Shown here: piece by piece, positions 25,210-33,731 of the stretch
How positions within the stretch are numbered: position 1 is the first letter of the stretch
Layout of the letters: each line of letters begins with the position of its first letter
NCBI RefSeq assembly: GCF_004121055.1
Contig: NZ_PYAL01000003.1
Coordinates: forward strand, 186,001-250,000
DNA from: Achromobacter aloeverae
GTDB lineage: Bacteria > Pseudomonadota > Gammaproteobacteria > Burkholderiales > Burkholderiaceae_B
DNA: 64,000 nt
Reading direction: 5' to 3'
Translations under genes and position numbers: made by a program
The notes under the pieces: generated by a model
What the model saw: only the letters and a program-made list of their open reading frames with translations
Told to the model about the DNA's origin: nothing
The model's database searches: none

Positions 25210-26160
25210 ATGAATTCCGACGACCTGGCGGTCTTTGCCCTCGTCGCCGAGACGGGCAGTTTTTCCAGCGCCGCGCTGGCGTGGGGCGTGGACGCGTCCA
25301 GCGTCAGCCGGCGCATGACCCAGCTGGAAAAGACGCTGGGCGTGCGGCTGTTCCACCGCACCGGCCGGGGCGTATCGGTCACGGCCCAGGGCGCGGCCCT
25401 GCAGACCTATGCGGTGCAGGTCAGGGACACGCTGGCGGCCGCGCAGGCGGCCATATCGGCCCATGCCGGCCTGGGGCCGCCGCGCATCAACATCGCGGCG
25501 CAGCCCACCATCGCCCGCACGGTGTTCGGCGACCTGTACCACGTCCTGCGCAAGCGCTTCCCGCACAGCCGGCTGCACTTCACCGAGGGCTTGGCCAGCG
25601 CGCTGCTGGCGGACCTGCAGGCGGGCGTTTCCGACGTTGCCGTCCTCTACCGGCCGGAGCACGCCGGCAGCATGCTCTACGAGCCCCTGCTGCACGAAAG
25701 ACTGTATCTGGTGACGCCGGTCAACTATCCGATGACCCAGGCCCGCGTTGACGAGCACGGCCTGGATGGCGTGCCCATGATCCTGCCCAGCACGCACCAT
25801 GGCCTGCGCATGTTCGTCGAGGCCATGGCCGCGCGGCGGGGCTACAAGGTCCAGCTGGCCCTGGAAAGCGACAGTTCCACGGCCATCACCGCCACGCTGG
25901 TGCACAAGGGCTGCGGCTGCACGGTACTGCCGCTGGCGTCCGTGGCGGACGATATCGCCCTGGGACGCCTGCGGGGCTTCCCCCTGCCCGGCGACGACGC
26001 GGAACGCTGCATCTGCCTGGTGCTGGGCCGTACGGAACAGGAACCGTCGACCTTGTGGTCATTCAGCAGCGCCATCCGCGAGGTCGTGACCGGGCTGGTG
26101 GCCAGCGGGGCCTGGCCCGGCGCGCGCCTCAGCCCTGGGCCAGGCGGGCCGTCGGCGTGA
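25210..26160 (+). CDS. LysR-family transcriptional regulator
   Basis: A 316-residue LysR regulator with helix-turn-helix AETGSFSSAALAWGVDASSVS, FHRTGRGVSVTAQG and effector domain INIAAQPTIARTVFG. Its 3' end overlaps by 32 bases the 3' end of the convergent TPP enzyme gene, so transcription of the two can interfere. The TPP enzyme/Bug operon or YceI may be its target. Confidence 0.9.
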   Translation: MNSDDLAVFALVAETGSFSSAALAWGVDASSVSRRMTQLEKTLGVRLFHRTGRGVSVTAQGAALQTYAVQVRDTLAAAQAAISAHAGLGPPRINIAAQPTIARTVFGDLYHVLRKRFPHSRLHFTEGLASALLADLQAGVSDVAVLYRPEHAGSMLYEPLLHERLYLVTPVNYPMTQARVDEHGLDGVPMILPSTHHGLRMFVEAMAARRGYKVQLALESDSSTAITATLVHKGCGCTVLPLASVADDIALGRLRGFPLPGDDAERCICLVLGRTEQEPSTLWSFSSAIREVVTGLVASGAWPGARLSPGPGGPSA

Positions 26161-27802
26161 TCTGCAGCGGATCGGTGACCAGTTCCAGCAGGGCCGGGCG
26201 GCCCGAGGCGCGGGCCCGCTCGAAGGCGGCGGGAAACTCGCTTTCGTGCTCGATGCGCTCCGCATAGGCGCCGAAGGACTGGGCGAAGACCTGGAAGTCC
26301 GGATTTTGCAGGGCCGTGCCGGAGATGCGGCCGGGGTACTCGCGCTCCTGGTGCATGCGTATGGTGCCCAGCATGCCGTTGTTCACCACCACCACGATGA
26401 CGGCCGCGCCGAACTGCGCCGCGGTGGCGAGTTCCTGCGGGTACATCATGAAGCAGCCATCGCCCGCGAAACAGACGACCGTGCTGTCGGGGCGCGCCAG
26501 CTTGGCGGCGATGGCGGCCGGCAGGCCGTAGCCCATCGCGCCGTTGGTGGGCGCCAGCTCCGTGCCCAACTGCTTGTAGCGGAAGTAGCGGTGTACCCAC
26601 ACCGTATAGTTGCCCGCGCCGTTGGTGACGATGGCGTCGTCGGGCAGCGTGTCGGACAGGTGCGCGACCACGGACGACAGTTCGACGCCCCGCTGCTCGG
26701 CGCCGCGGGAGAGCGGGGCGTTGTGCGCTTCGTACGCCGCGCGGGCGGCTACCGTCCAGGCATCCCAGGCCCGCGCGCCCGGGGCCGCCGGCAGCGCGGC
26801 GAAAGCCGCTGCCGCTTGCGCGACGGCGGCGTTGACCGGCAGGTCCGCGCGGTAGACACGGCCCAGCTCTTCCGGATCCGCGTGCACGTGCACCAGCCGC
26901 TGTGCCGGCTGCGGGCTGCGCACGAGTTCATAGGCGCCCGACGTGACCTCGGACAACCGGCTGCCCAGTACGATCAGCAGGTCGGCCTCGTCTACCGTCT
27001 TCGCCAGCGCGGGCGAGATGCCCAGTCCCAACTGGCCCACGTAGTGTCCGTCGCGGTTGTCCAGCACGTCCTGGCGGCGGAACGAGGCCGCCACGGGCAG
27101 GTTGTGCGCCGTGGCGAAGCGGCGCAGATCGGCCTGCGCCTGCGCCGTCCATCCGGTGCCGCCCACGATGACCAGCGGTCGCTGCGCCTGCGCCAGCAGC
27201 GTTGCCAGTTCCTGGGCGGCATGCGGCTCGGGCGCGGCCTCGGCGACCCGTACCGGGGCGACGTCGGCCACGTCGGCGGTGCCGAACAGGACATCTTCCG
27301 GCAGGGCCACCACGACCGGGCCCTTGCGCCCGGACATGGCCACGGCGAACGCCCGGCTGACGATTTCCGGAATGCGCTCGATGTGCTCGATTTCGGTGGC
27401 CCATTTGGCCAGGCCGCCGAACATCTGGCGGTAATCGACTTCCTGGAAGCCTTCGCGTTCCTTGGCCTCGGATGCCACCTGGCCGACGAACAGGATCATG
27501 GGCGTCGAATCCTGGCGCGCGGTGTGCACGCCATTGGCGGCATGGGTGGCGCCGGGGCCGCGCGTGACGAAGGCGATGCCGGGGCGGCCGGTCACCTTGC
27601 CATGGGCGTCCGCCATGTTCGACGCCGCGCCTTCGTGGCGCGTGACGATGGTGCGTATGCTGTCATGGCCCGCCAGGGCGTCCAGCACGGGCAGGTAGCT
27701 TTCGCCCGGCACGCAGTAGACGGTATCCACCTGGTTGCGGCGCAGGGCTTCGACGAGGATCTGGCCGCCGTTGCGGGCAGCCGGTTTTTCGGTAGGGGTC
27801 AT
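26129..27802 (-). CDS. Thiamine-diphosphate enzyme, acetolactate synthase large-subunit-like
   Basis: A 557-residue ThDP enzyme with all three domains. The N-terminal domain carries the catalytic Glu in TRHEGAASNMADA and the C-terminal domain has GDGCFMMYPQEL followed by VVVVNNGMLGTI (the GDG-N-N Mg-ThDP motif). No small subunit gene is adjacent, and the sequence differs from biosynthetic IlvB, so it is likely a catabolic decarboxylase or ligase of a 2-keto acid. It is downstream of a Bug receptor gene at 84 bp on the same strand, suggesting the receptor's ligand is a precursor. Overlap with the LysR gene is 3' to 3'. Confidence 0.87.
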   Translation of the reverse strand: MTPTEKPAARNGGQILVEALRRNQVDTVYCVPGESYLPVLDALAGHDSIRTIVTRHEGAASNMADAHGKVTGRPGIAFVTRGPGATHAANGVHTARQDSTPMILFVGQVASEAKEREGFQEVDYRQMFGGLAKWATEIEHIERIPEIVSRAFAVAMSGRKGPVVVALPEDVLFGTADVADVAPVRVAEAAPEPHAAQELATLLAQAQRPLVIVGGTGWTAQAQADLRRFATAHNLPVAASFRRQDVLDNRDGHYVGQLGLGISPALAKTVDEADLLIVLGSRLSEVTSGAYELVRSPQPAQRLVHVHADPEELGRVYRADLPVNAAVAQAAAAFAALPAAPGARAWDAWTVAARAAYEAHNAPLSRGAEQRGVELSSVVAHLSDTLPDDAIVTNGAGNYTVWVHRYFRYKQLGTELAPTNGAMGYGLPAAIAAKLARPDSTVVCFAGDGCFMMYPQELATAAQFGAAVIVVVVNNGMLGTIRMHQEREYPGRISGTALQNPDFQVFAQSFGAYAERIEHESEFPAAFERARASGRPALLELVTDPLQITPTARLAQG

Positions 27803-27886
27803 GGAGGGCTCTGGAAACTCGCACGCCGCGCGGAGCGCGCGGCGTGCAGGGCTGGGTATGGCGCGATGGCGCGGGCCGGGTGCGGC

Positions 27887-28885
27887 TTAGTCCAGCGTCA
27901 GGTTCAGGCTGGGCGCCAGCTTGGACCAGCGGCTGGATTCTTCATCGATGAAGGACGCGAACGTGGCCGGATCGGTGCCGACGAATTCCGAACCGGTCTC
28001 TTCCATGATGCGCTTGAAATCGGGCGTCTTCATGAAGTCCAGGGTGGTCTTGTTCAGCTTTTCGGCGATGTCGGACGGCAGGTTGGCGGGCGCGAACAGG
28101 CCATACCACGCATAGGATTCGAAGCCCTTGTAGCCCGACTCGTCAACGGTAGGCACGTCCGGCAACTGCGGCGAGCGATGCTTGCCGGTGACCGCGATGG
28201 CCTTGGCCTTGCCGCTCTTGATCATGGGCACGACGGCGATGGTGCTGTCGACCAGCATGGCGACATGGCCGCCCACGAGATCGGTGATGGCCGGCGCCGA
28301 GCCCTTGTAGGGAATATGGACCATCCGCAGGTCGGCGGTGCGCTTGAACAGCTCGCCGGTCATGTGCTGCGTGGTGCCGTTGCCGGCCGACGCCCAGGAG
28401 AAGTTGCCCTTCTGGTCGTGGATGTAGTCCACCAGCTCCTTCAGGTTGTTCACCGGCACCGACGGATTGACCACGATCACCTGAGGCACGCGCAGCAGGT
28501 TGGTGATGGGCATCAGGTCCTTCCTGGCGTCGAAGGGCATGTTCTTGAACAGGTACTGGTTGATGACCAGCGGGCCGCTGGCCGTGATCAGCAGGGTATT
28601 GCCGTCCGGCTTGGCGCGCGCCACCATGCCCGTGCCGATATTGCCACTGGCGCCCGCCCGGTTATCGATGACGAAGGCCTGGTTCAGGGTTTCGGACAGG
28701 TACTTGGACAGCGGCCGCGCCGCGATGTCCGAAGGGCCGCCGGCGGGCCACGGAACGATGACGGTGACTGGCTTGTCGGGCCAGGCCTGGGCCGGGGCGG
28801 GCAAGGCGCCCATCGCGGCGGCGCCGAGAATGGCGGCGCAGGCGCTCCATTGCCGCAGCCGTGCCGATATCGTTGAAATTGCCAT
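27887..28885 (-). CDS. Bug (TctC-type) periplasmic tricarboxylate-family receptor
   Basis: A 332-residue receptor: signal peptide ending at AQA-WP, then KPVTVIVPWPAGGPSDIAAR, IDNRAGASGNIGTGMVA, KPDGNTLL and HIPYKGSAPAITDLVGGHV, all hallmarks of Bug proteins from Bordetella-type bacteria. These bind small carboxylated compounds for a TctAB transporter or act as sensors; no membrane partners are near. AGGAGA precedes the ATG. The palindrome GAATAATTATTC lies 60 bp upstream. It is probably in an operon with the TPP enzyme. Confidence 0.92.
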   Translation of the reverse strand: MAISTISARLRQWSACAAILGAAAMGALPAPAQAWPDKPVTVIVPWPAGGPSDIAARPLSKYLSETLNQAFVIDNRAGASGNIGTGMVARAKPDGNTLLITASGPLVINQYLFKNMPFDARKDLMPITNLLRVPQVIVVNPSVPVNNLKELVDYIHDQKGNFSWASAGNGTTQHMTGELFKRTADLRMVHIPYKGSAPAITDLVGGHVAMLVDSTIAVVPMIKSGKAKAIAVTGKHRSPQLPDVPTVDESGYKGFESYAWYGLFAPANLPSDIAEKLNKTTLDFMKTPDFKRIMEETGSEFVGTDPATFASFIDEESSRWSKLAPSLNLTLD

Positions 28886-28944
28886 GCTTGCTGGTCTCCT
28901 GATGCAGCGGAGTGGAATACTCCGGTGGTCCCGGCGGATCTTGG

Positions 28945-28956
28945 GAATAATTATTC
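28945..28956 (-). promoter_or_regulatory. Perfect 12-bp palindrome in the Bug promoter region
   Basis: GAATAATTATTC lies in an unusually A/T-rich patch 60 bp before the Bug gene, with a second TAATTATT close by (28961-28968). It may be a regulator site or part of the -10 region. Confidence 0.45.
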
Positions 28957-29069
28957 TGGGTAATTATTTTTAAGCGCCGAAGTATCTCAGACCGACCGTG
29001 CGCCCGGCAGGAACCGGGCGCAGACCTGCTTTTCGCTAAACGCATGGCAGCGGGCCGGCGCCCGCCGTT

Positions 29070-30083
29070 TCAACCCGCGATGTCCGCGCGGTTCAATAGC
29101 GGCCTGTCCTCGATCCAGCGATCCAGGTTGGACAGGAATATTTCCGCGATGCGGGCGTGGCGGCCCCGGGTGTCGCCGGCGCTATGCGGGGATAGCAGGA
29201 CATTGGGCAGGTCCCAAAGGGGGGAGTCCTTGGGCAGGGGCTCGACCTCGAACACGTCCAGGTACGCCGCCTCGATGCGGCCTTGCCGCAGCGCGTCGAT
29301 CAGGTCCCCTTCGTTCGCGACGCCGCCGCGCGCGACGTTGATGAAGGAGGCATGGGGCTGGAAGCGCGCGAACAGGCTGGCGTTGAAGATTCCCCGGGTT
29401 TGGGCGGTCAGCGGGCAGGTGGCCACCACCCAGTCCGCCGTGCCCACGGCCGCCTCCAGGTCCTGGATGGTGCCCATTTCATCGTAGGGGTCCGCGCAGG
29501 CCGTGACCTGGCGACGCAGGCCATGCGTGCGCATGCCCAGGCCCTTGCACATGCGCGCCAGGTGCGTGCCGATCTGGCCGGCGCCGACGATCAATACCTT
29601 TTCGCCCCGCAACTCGCGGGGCTCGGGGTCGCCGGACCGCAGGTTCAGCCAGGCATGGTCGTGCTTTCCCTGCACCCACAGCGGCAGGCGGCGCGAGAGG
29701 GCCAGCAGCCCGGTCAATGCCGTCAGCGCCACGGTTTCGCCGGCCGCCCCCGTCGCCGTGGTCAGCACCACGCCGCGCCTTGCCAGTTCCTGGTAGATGG
29801 GGCGGTCGACGCCGGACGACGGCACCTGCAGCCATGCCAGGTTGCCGGCGCGCCGCAAGACCTCGCAAAACAGCGCCATGGCCGGATCGTGCCGGTCGAC
29901 GGTCGAACCGCCCAGCACGTCGCTGGACAGGAACGCGATGCGTATGTCGTCAAGCTCGGCGGCGGGCGCGTGGGCCATTTCGTCGAGGTGCCTGATCCGC
30001 CAGGGCGGTTGGAACCATGGTCGCGCCTCTATCGCCTTCCGATAGGTCTCGGCCACGTGCTTCGACGTAAGAATGGTCGTCAT
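29070..30083 (-). CDS. D-isomer-specific 2-hydroxyacid dehydrogenase
   Basis: A 337-residue NAD(P)-dependent dehydrogenase (start MTTILTSKHV at 30083). The nucleotide motif is VLIVGAGQIGTHLARM and catalytic Arg, Glu and His are in INVARGGVAN, FEVEPLP and LSPHSAGD. It acts on 2-hydroxy/2-keto acids. It is third in the operon Bug receptor - class II aldolase - dehydrogenase, suggesting uptake and retro-aldol or dehydration of a sugar-acid-like compound followed by reduction or oxidation. Confidence 0.88.
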   Translation of the reverse strand: MTTILTSKHVAETYRKAIEARPWFQPPWRIRHLDEMAHAPAAELDDIRIAFLSSDVLGGSTVDRHDPAMALFCEVLRRAGNLAWLQVPSSGVDRPIYQELARRGVVLTTATGAAGETVALTALTGLLALSRRLPLWVQGKHDHAWLNLRSGDPEPRELRGEKVLIVGAGQIGTHLARMCKGLGMRTHGLRRQVTACADPYDEMGTIQDLEAAVGTADWVVATCPLTAQTRGIFNASLFARFQPHASFINVARGGVANEGDLIDALRQGRIEAAYLDVFEVEPLPKDSPLWDLPNVLLSPHSAGDTRGRHARIAEIFLSNLDRWIEDRPLLNRADIAG

Positions 30084-30186
30084 CTGGCTCTTCGCTATTC
30101 GTTGTTCGTGGTGGGGATGCCCCCGGAGACCCTGGCGATCCACGGTACTGCCGTGGAGCAGGCGTCCTGTTGGCCATCCCCGGCCC

Positions 30187-30993
30187 TCAATCGCGGAAGG
30201 ATGGATCGATCCGGTCCAGCATGCGCAACAGCGCCGGCCACTCCAGGATGCCATAGGGCTTTTGCTTGCCCGGCGCGTCGGCGCTCGGTTGCAGGCGCAA
30301 CTGGTCGTTGGTCTTCTGTATGACGGCCTTTTGCGGGATGATAAGCGGGCTGTTGCAGGACATGGCCTTGATCTGCGTGCGGCACGCGCGTTCGATGCGA
30401 TAAATGTTGTTGAACGCCTGTTGCACGGTCCGTCCTATGGCCAGCAGCCCGTGGTTGCGCAATATCATGACCTCGGCGTCGCCGAGATCGCGCACCAGGC
30501 GCTCGCGCTCGTCTTCGTCGACCGCCACGCCTTCGTAGTCGTGGTAGGCCACCTTGCCGAAACGCATGGCGGTTTGCGTGATCGGCAGCAGGCCGCATTC
30601 CAGGGCCGATACCGCCATGCCGTCGGGCGTATGCGTGTGCAGGACGCAATCCACGTCATGCAGCGCGCCGTGGATGGCGCTATGGATCACGTAGCCGGCC
30701 CGGTTGATGGAGTATTCCTCCCACGGGTTGTAGAGGATGTTGCCGTCGATATCCACCTTGAGCAGCGACGAGGCGGTGATCTCCGAATACATCATGCCGA
30801 AGGGATTGATGAGGAAGGTGCCCTCTTCGTCCGGAACGCGCAGGGAAATATGGTTGTAGACCATATCGCACATATCGTAGTGGTCGACGAGGCGATAGCA
30901 GGCAGCCAGGTTCACGCGCGCGGCCCATTCCTTTTCGCTGAACTGGGCGGGTCTTTGCGCGGATTTGCCGGCGGGCATGGTGGTTGGTCGCAT
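30187..30993 (-). CDS. Class II aldolase/adducin-family protein
   Basis: A 268-residue metal-dependent aldolase-fold protein (start MRPTTMPAGK at 30993, AGGAGA eight bases upstream). Zn ligands are visible in CVLHTHTPDG and in LRNHGLLAIG; the acidic residue after ITQTAMR is followed by DYEG. Some family members are aldolases or epimerases, others have unknown reactions. Position between a Bug receptor and a 2-hydroxyacid dehydrogenase suggests cleavage or decarboxylation of an imported acid. Confidence 0.87.
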   Translation of the reverse strand: MRPTTMPAGKSAQRPAQFSEKEWAARVNLAACYRLVDHYDMCDMVYNHISLRVPDEEGTFLINPFGMMYSEITASSLLKVDIDGNILYNPWEEYSINRAGYVIHSAIHGALHDVDCVLHTHTPDGMAVSALECGLLPITQTAMRFGKVAYHDYEGVAVDEDERERLVRDLGDAEVMILRNHGLLAIGRTVQQAFNNIYRIERACRTQIKAMSCNSPLIIPQKAVIQKTNDQLRLQPSADAPGKQKPYGILEWPALLRMLDRIDPSFRD

Positions 30994-31025
30994 GGCGGTA
31001 GTCTCCTGTTGGATGGGCGTCGCGG

Positions 31026-31991
31026 TCACTCGACCTGGGCGCCGGATATGCGGACGATTTCCGCCCACTTCGTCTTTTCCGCCGCCAGCAGGGCCTTCAT
31101 TTCCGCGGGGCTGTTGGGCGCGGGCACGGATCCTTGCTCATGCAGCGCTTTCTGGACGCGTTCGGAAGCGATGGCCTTGCGCGCGGCCCGGTTCAAGACC
31201 TCGATGCGGTCGGCGGGCGTGCCCGCCGGGGCAAGAATGCCGTTCCAGAGTGAGATTTCGAAACCCGGATAGAGCTCGGCCAGCGCGGGCACCTGCGGCA
31301 GCGCGAATGACCGTTCCGGGGTGGTGACCGCCAATGCCTTCAGGCGGCCCGCCTTGATCAGGCTGATGACCTCCACCAGGGGCGCGAACATGGCGTCGAC
31401 CCGCCCACCCATCAGGTCCGTCTGGGCCGGCGCGCCGCCCTTGTAGGGGATGTGGGTCATTTCGATGCCGGTCTTGTTGGAGAACAGGGCGCCGGCCAGG
31501 TGCTGCCCTGTCCCTGGCCCGGCGGACGCATAAGTCATCGGCGGCTTGGCCTGGCGCGCCTGGTCGATGAATGCCTTGAGCGTATCGGCCTTGCTGTCGC
31601 TGCTGACGACCAGCACATTGGGAATGCGGGCGATGCGGGAAACCGGCGCGAAGTCCTTGATCAAGTCGTAAGGCAGGTTCTTGTAGAGGGCCATGTTGGC
31701 GATCAGGCCGCTCGGCGCCATCAGCAAGGTGTAGCCGTCCGCGGCGGCGCGCGCCGCGTAATTGGCCCCGATGTTCCCGGCCGCGCCGGCCCGGTTTTCG
31801 ACGACGATGGCCTGGCCCAGTTCCTTGCCCATTTCGTCCGCGACCAGGCGGGCGGTCGCATCCGTGCTGCCTCCCGGTGGATAGGGGACGACGAGCGTCA
31901 TCTGCCGGTCGGGGAAAGTCGTGGCGGCCTGTGCGCACGGGACGAGCATCGACGCGCTGGCCGCGAAGGCCAGCAATAGCTTGGTGAACAT
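31026..31991 (-). CDS. Bug (TctC-type) periplasmic receptor
   Basis: A 321-residue Bug receptor: signal peptide ending at AQA-AT, DRQMTLVVPYPPGGSTDATAR, VENRAGAAGNIGANYAA, AADGYTLL and HIPYKGGAPAQTDLMGG. It heads a three-gene minus-strand operon with an aldolase-family enzyme and a dehydrogenase. A cluster of TGTTCT/AGAACA half-sites lies 17-43 bp upstream of the start, so it is probably regulated. No TctA/TctB genes are near. Confidence 0.92.
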   Translation of the reverse strand: MFTKLLLAFAASASMLVPCAQAATTFPDRQMTLVVPYPPGGSTDATARLVADEMGKELGQAIVVENRAGAAGNIGANYAARAAADGYTLLMAPSGLIANMALYKNLPYDLIKDFAPVSRIARIPNVLVVSSDSKADTLKAFIDQARQAKPPMTYASAGPGTGQHLAGALFSNKTGIEMTHIPYKGGAPAQTDLMGGRVDAMFAPLVEVISLIKAGRLKALAVTTPERSFALPQVPALAELYPGFEISLWNGILAPAGTPADRIEVLNRAARKAIASERVQKALHEQGSVPAPNSPAEMKALLAAEKTKWAEIVRISGAQVE

Positions 31992-32368
31992 GGTGTCTCC
32001 CTTATGGTGTTCTGCCAGTCAGAACAAATGTTCTATTTTTATTTAGAATAATGGAGGGATCCGCGATATGTCAACGCTCTGCCGGTGGGTGACGCGTTAC
32101 GGGGACGCACGGTACGTACCGTCTTTTGCCGTCAACCATTAAGTCAAGCGCGGCGCTGCCGTTATGACGTAACGACGTAATGAAGCGATGAACGCTACCG
32201 CGGCGAGGTGATACGGCGAAACGAGGCGCCGGTCCGATCCGCGCGCGTCCAGTCTTTAACGGCAGCGTCGGAGAGAAAGGGTATGCTTTCGGCTCGCCAT
32301 CCTTTAACTACGTAGAATGCGCCCGCCCGCCGCCGCGCGATCCCGGCAGTAGCGCCCTCACGTCCGCG
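31992..32368. other. Intergenic region between Bug operon and diguanylate cyclase
   Basis: A 377-bp divergent region. It holds the operator-like half-sites near 32020, an A/T-rich patch to 32053, then ordinary sequence with a weak GACGTA/ACGACGTA repetition near 32164. No gene is visible. Confidence 0.6.
32008..32034 (-). promoter_or_regulatory. Triple half-site operator candidate upstream of the Bug/aldolase operon
   Basis: TGTTCT (32008-32013), AGAACA (32021-32026) and TGTTCT (32029-32034) alternate in orientation, giving a TGTTCT-N7-AGAACA dyad and an overlapping AGAACA-AA-TGTTCT dyad. This is in the 5' leader of the Bug gene and looks like a repressor site. The cognate regulator is not adjacent. 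Confidence 0.55.
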
Positions 32369-33535
32369 ATGTACGTCGATCTTCTAACCCTCTATTTCCT
32401 AGCCATCGGAACGCTCCTGGCCAGCGCCGGACTGACGATCTGGGAGAGCAAGACCCATCCCACGCGCCGCAGGGAGTTACGTATCCTCGCGGCGGGATAC
32501 ACCACGCTCGCCCTCGGCTGCGTGGCCGTGATGTTTCGCCGCGACCTGCCCGGCATCAGCGGCGGGGCGATCTGCAATCTCATTTTCCTGAGCGGCTACC
32601 TGCTCATCCTCAACGGGGTGGCCGCCCTGGGCGGCAAGCAGTACCGCGCCTTTTCGCTGGGGCTGCTGGCCCTCATGGCGCTGGTCTGGGTGGGTGGCGG
32701 CACGCGTTGGCAGGACGTGGTCTGGAACTATGTCAGCGCCTTTCCCATCGCGGTCGTCAGCGGTTTGACGGCGCGCGAAATGTTACGGTGCGAGGGGATG
32801 GAGGCGCTGCACTCCCGCCGCATCGTCGTGGCGGTGACGGGGATACACGCGCTGCTGTACCTCTTCAGGGCGATCATCCTGCCCTGGCTGGTCCTGGCCT
32901 ATGGGCCGGTGGTGCAGACGGTCTCCAGCAAGTTCACGCTCTACGAGGGCGTCCTGTATTCCGTGATCCTTCCGATGACGCTGCTGAAGCTGATCCGCGA
33001 GGAGAGCCATGGCCATCTCTTGCGGGAATCGCGGACCGATTACCTGACGCGGCTGGGCAACCGCCGATGGTTCTTCGAGGAGGGCGGACGCGTCATCGCC
33101 CGCCGCGGCGGCCAGGGGCCCGTCGCCGTGCTGGCGTTCGATCTCGACCAGTTCAAGGGAATCAACGACCTGTACGGGCACAAGACCGGCGACCATGTGC
33201 TGAAGTCGTTCGCCGAGATCGCGCAGAGCGTGCTGGGGCACCGGATCGTGCTGGCGCGCATAGGCGGGGAGGAGTTCGCCGCCCTGCTGGTGGGCCATGA
33301 CGCGCTGCGCGCGGAATCCCTGGGCGATACGGTCGGCAAGTATTTCGCCGAGGTCATCGCCACCGGCACCGCCGGCATCGCCTTGCGCGCCACCGTCAGT
33401 GTCGGGCTGGCGCGCTACGAGAACAAGGTTCCGGACCTGGGGGATATCCTGGCTGCCGCCGACCAGGCCTTGTACAGCGCGAAATCGTTGGGCGGAAACC
33501 GGGTGGAAGTCGCCCGGCCGGGCAAGGTCGCCTAG
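32369..33535 (+). CDS. Membrane diguanylate cyclase (GGDEF)
   Basis: A 388-residue protein: about six membrane helices in the first 210 residues, without a recognised sensor domain, then a GGDEF domain. The active-site loop is GGEEF at residues 299-303, with the upstream metal/nucleotide motif FDLDQFKGINDLYGH. It makes cyclic di-GMP from GTP, usually favouring attachment. The allosteric RxxD I-site expected just before the loop is absent (HRIVLARIGGEEF), so product inhibition is not expected. It stands alone between two divergent promoters. Confidence 0.9.
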   Translation: MYVDLLTLYFLAIGTLLASAGLTIWESKTHPTRRRELRILAAGYTTLALGCVAVMFRRDLPGISGGAICNLIFLSGYLLILNGVAALGGKQYRAFSLGLLALMALVWVGGGTRWQDVVWNYVSAFPIAVVSGLTAREMLRCEGMEALHSRRIVVAVTGIHALLYLFRAIILPWLVLAYGPVVQTVSSKFTLYEGVLYSVILPMTLLKLIREESHGHLLRESRTDYLTRLGNRRWFFEEGGRVIARRGGQGPVAVLAFDLDQFKGINDLYGHKTGDHVLKSFAEIAQSVLGHRIVLARIGGEEFAALLVGHDALRAESLGDTVGKYFAEVIATGTAGIALRATVSVGLARYENKVPDLGDILAAADQALYSAKSLGGNRVEVARPGKVA

Positions 33536-33731
33536 GTCGAGCGGCTTGCCCCGGTTGCCCGGCGCCACAGGGGAACCGGCGCGTCACCCCGTGTCACCAC
33601 GCGGCACCATATTTGATAGAAATTTGACAGGAACGCGACGATACTGGCGGTCTTCGACACCGAGCGGCGTCGCCCATGACGCGCCCCGAACTCCAGGAAT
33701 CAGTTTGCCCGCCTCCTTGCCTGCCACTTCA

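Noticed and set aside
26246-28876. Long + strand ORF (876 residues) opposite the TPP enzyme and Bug genes
   Set aside because: Antisense shadow with Gly/Arg/His-rich composition; the minus-strand genes have clear domains.
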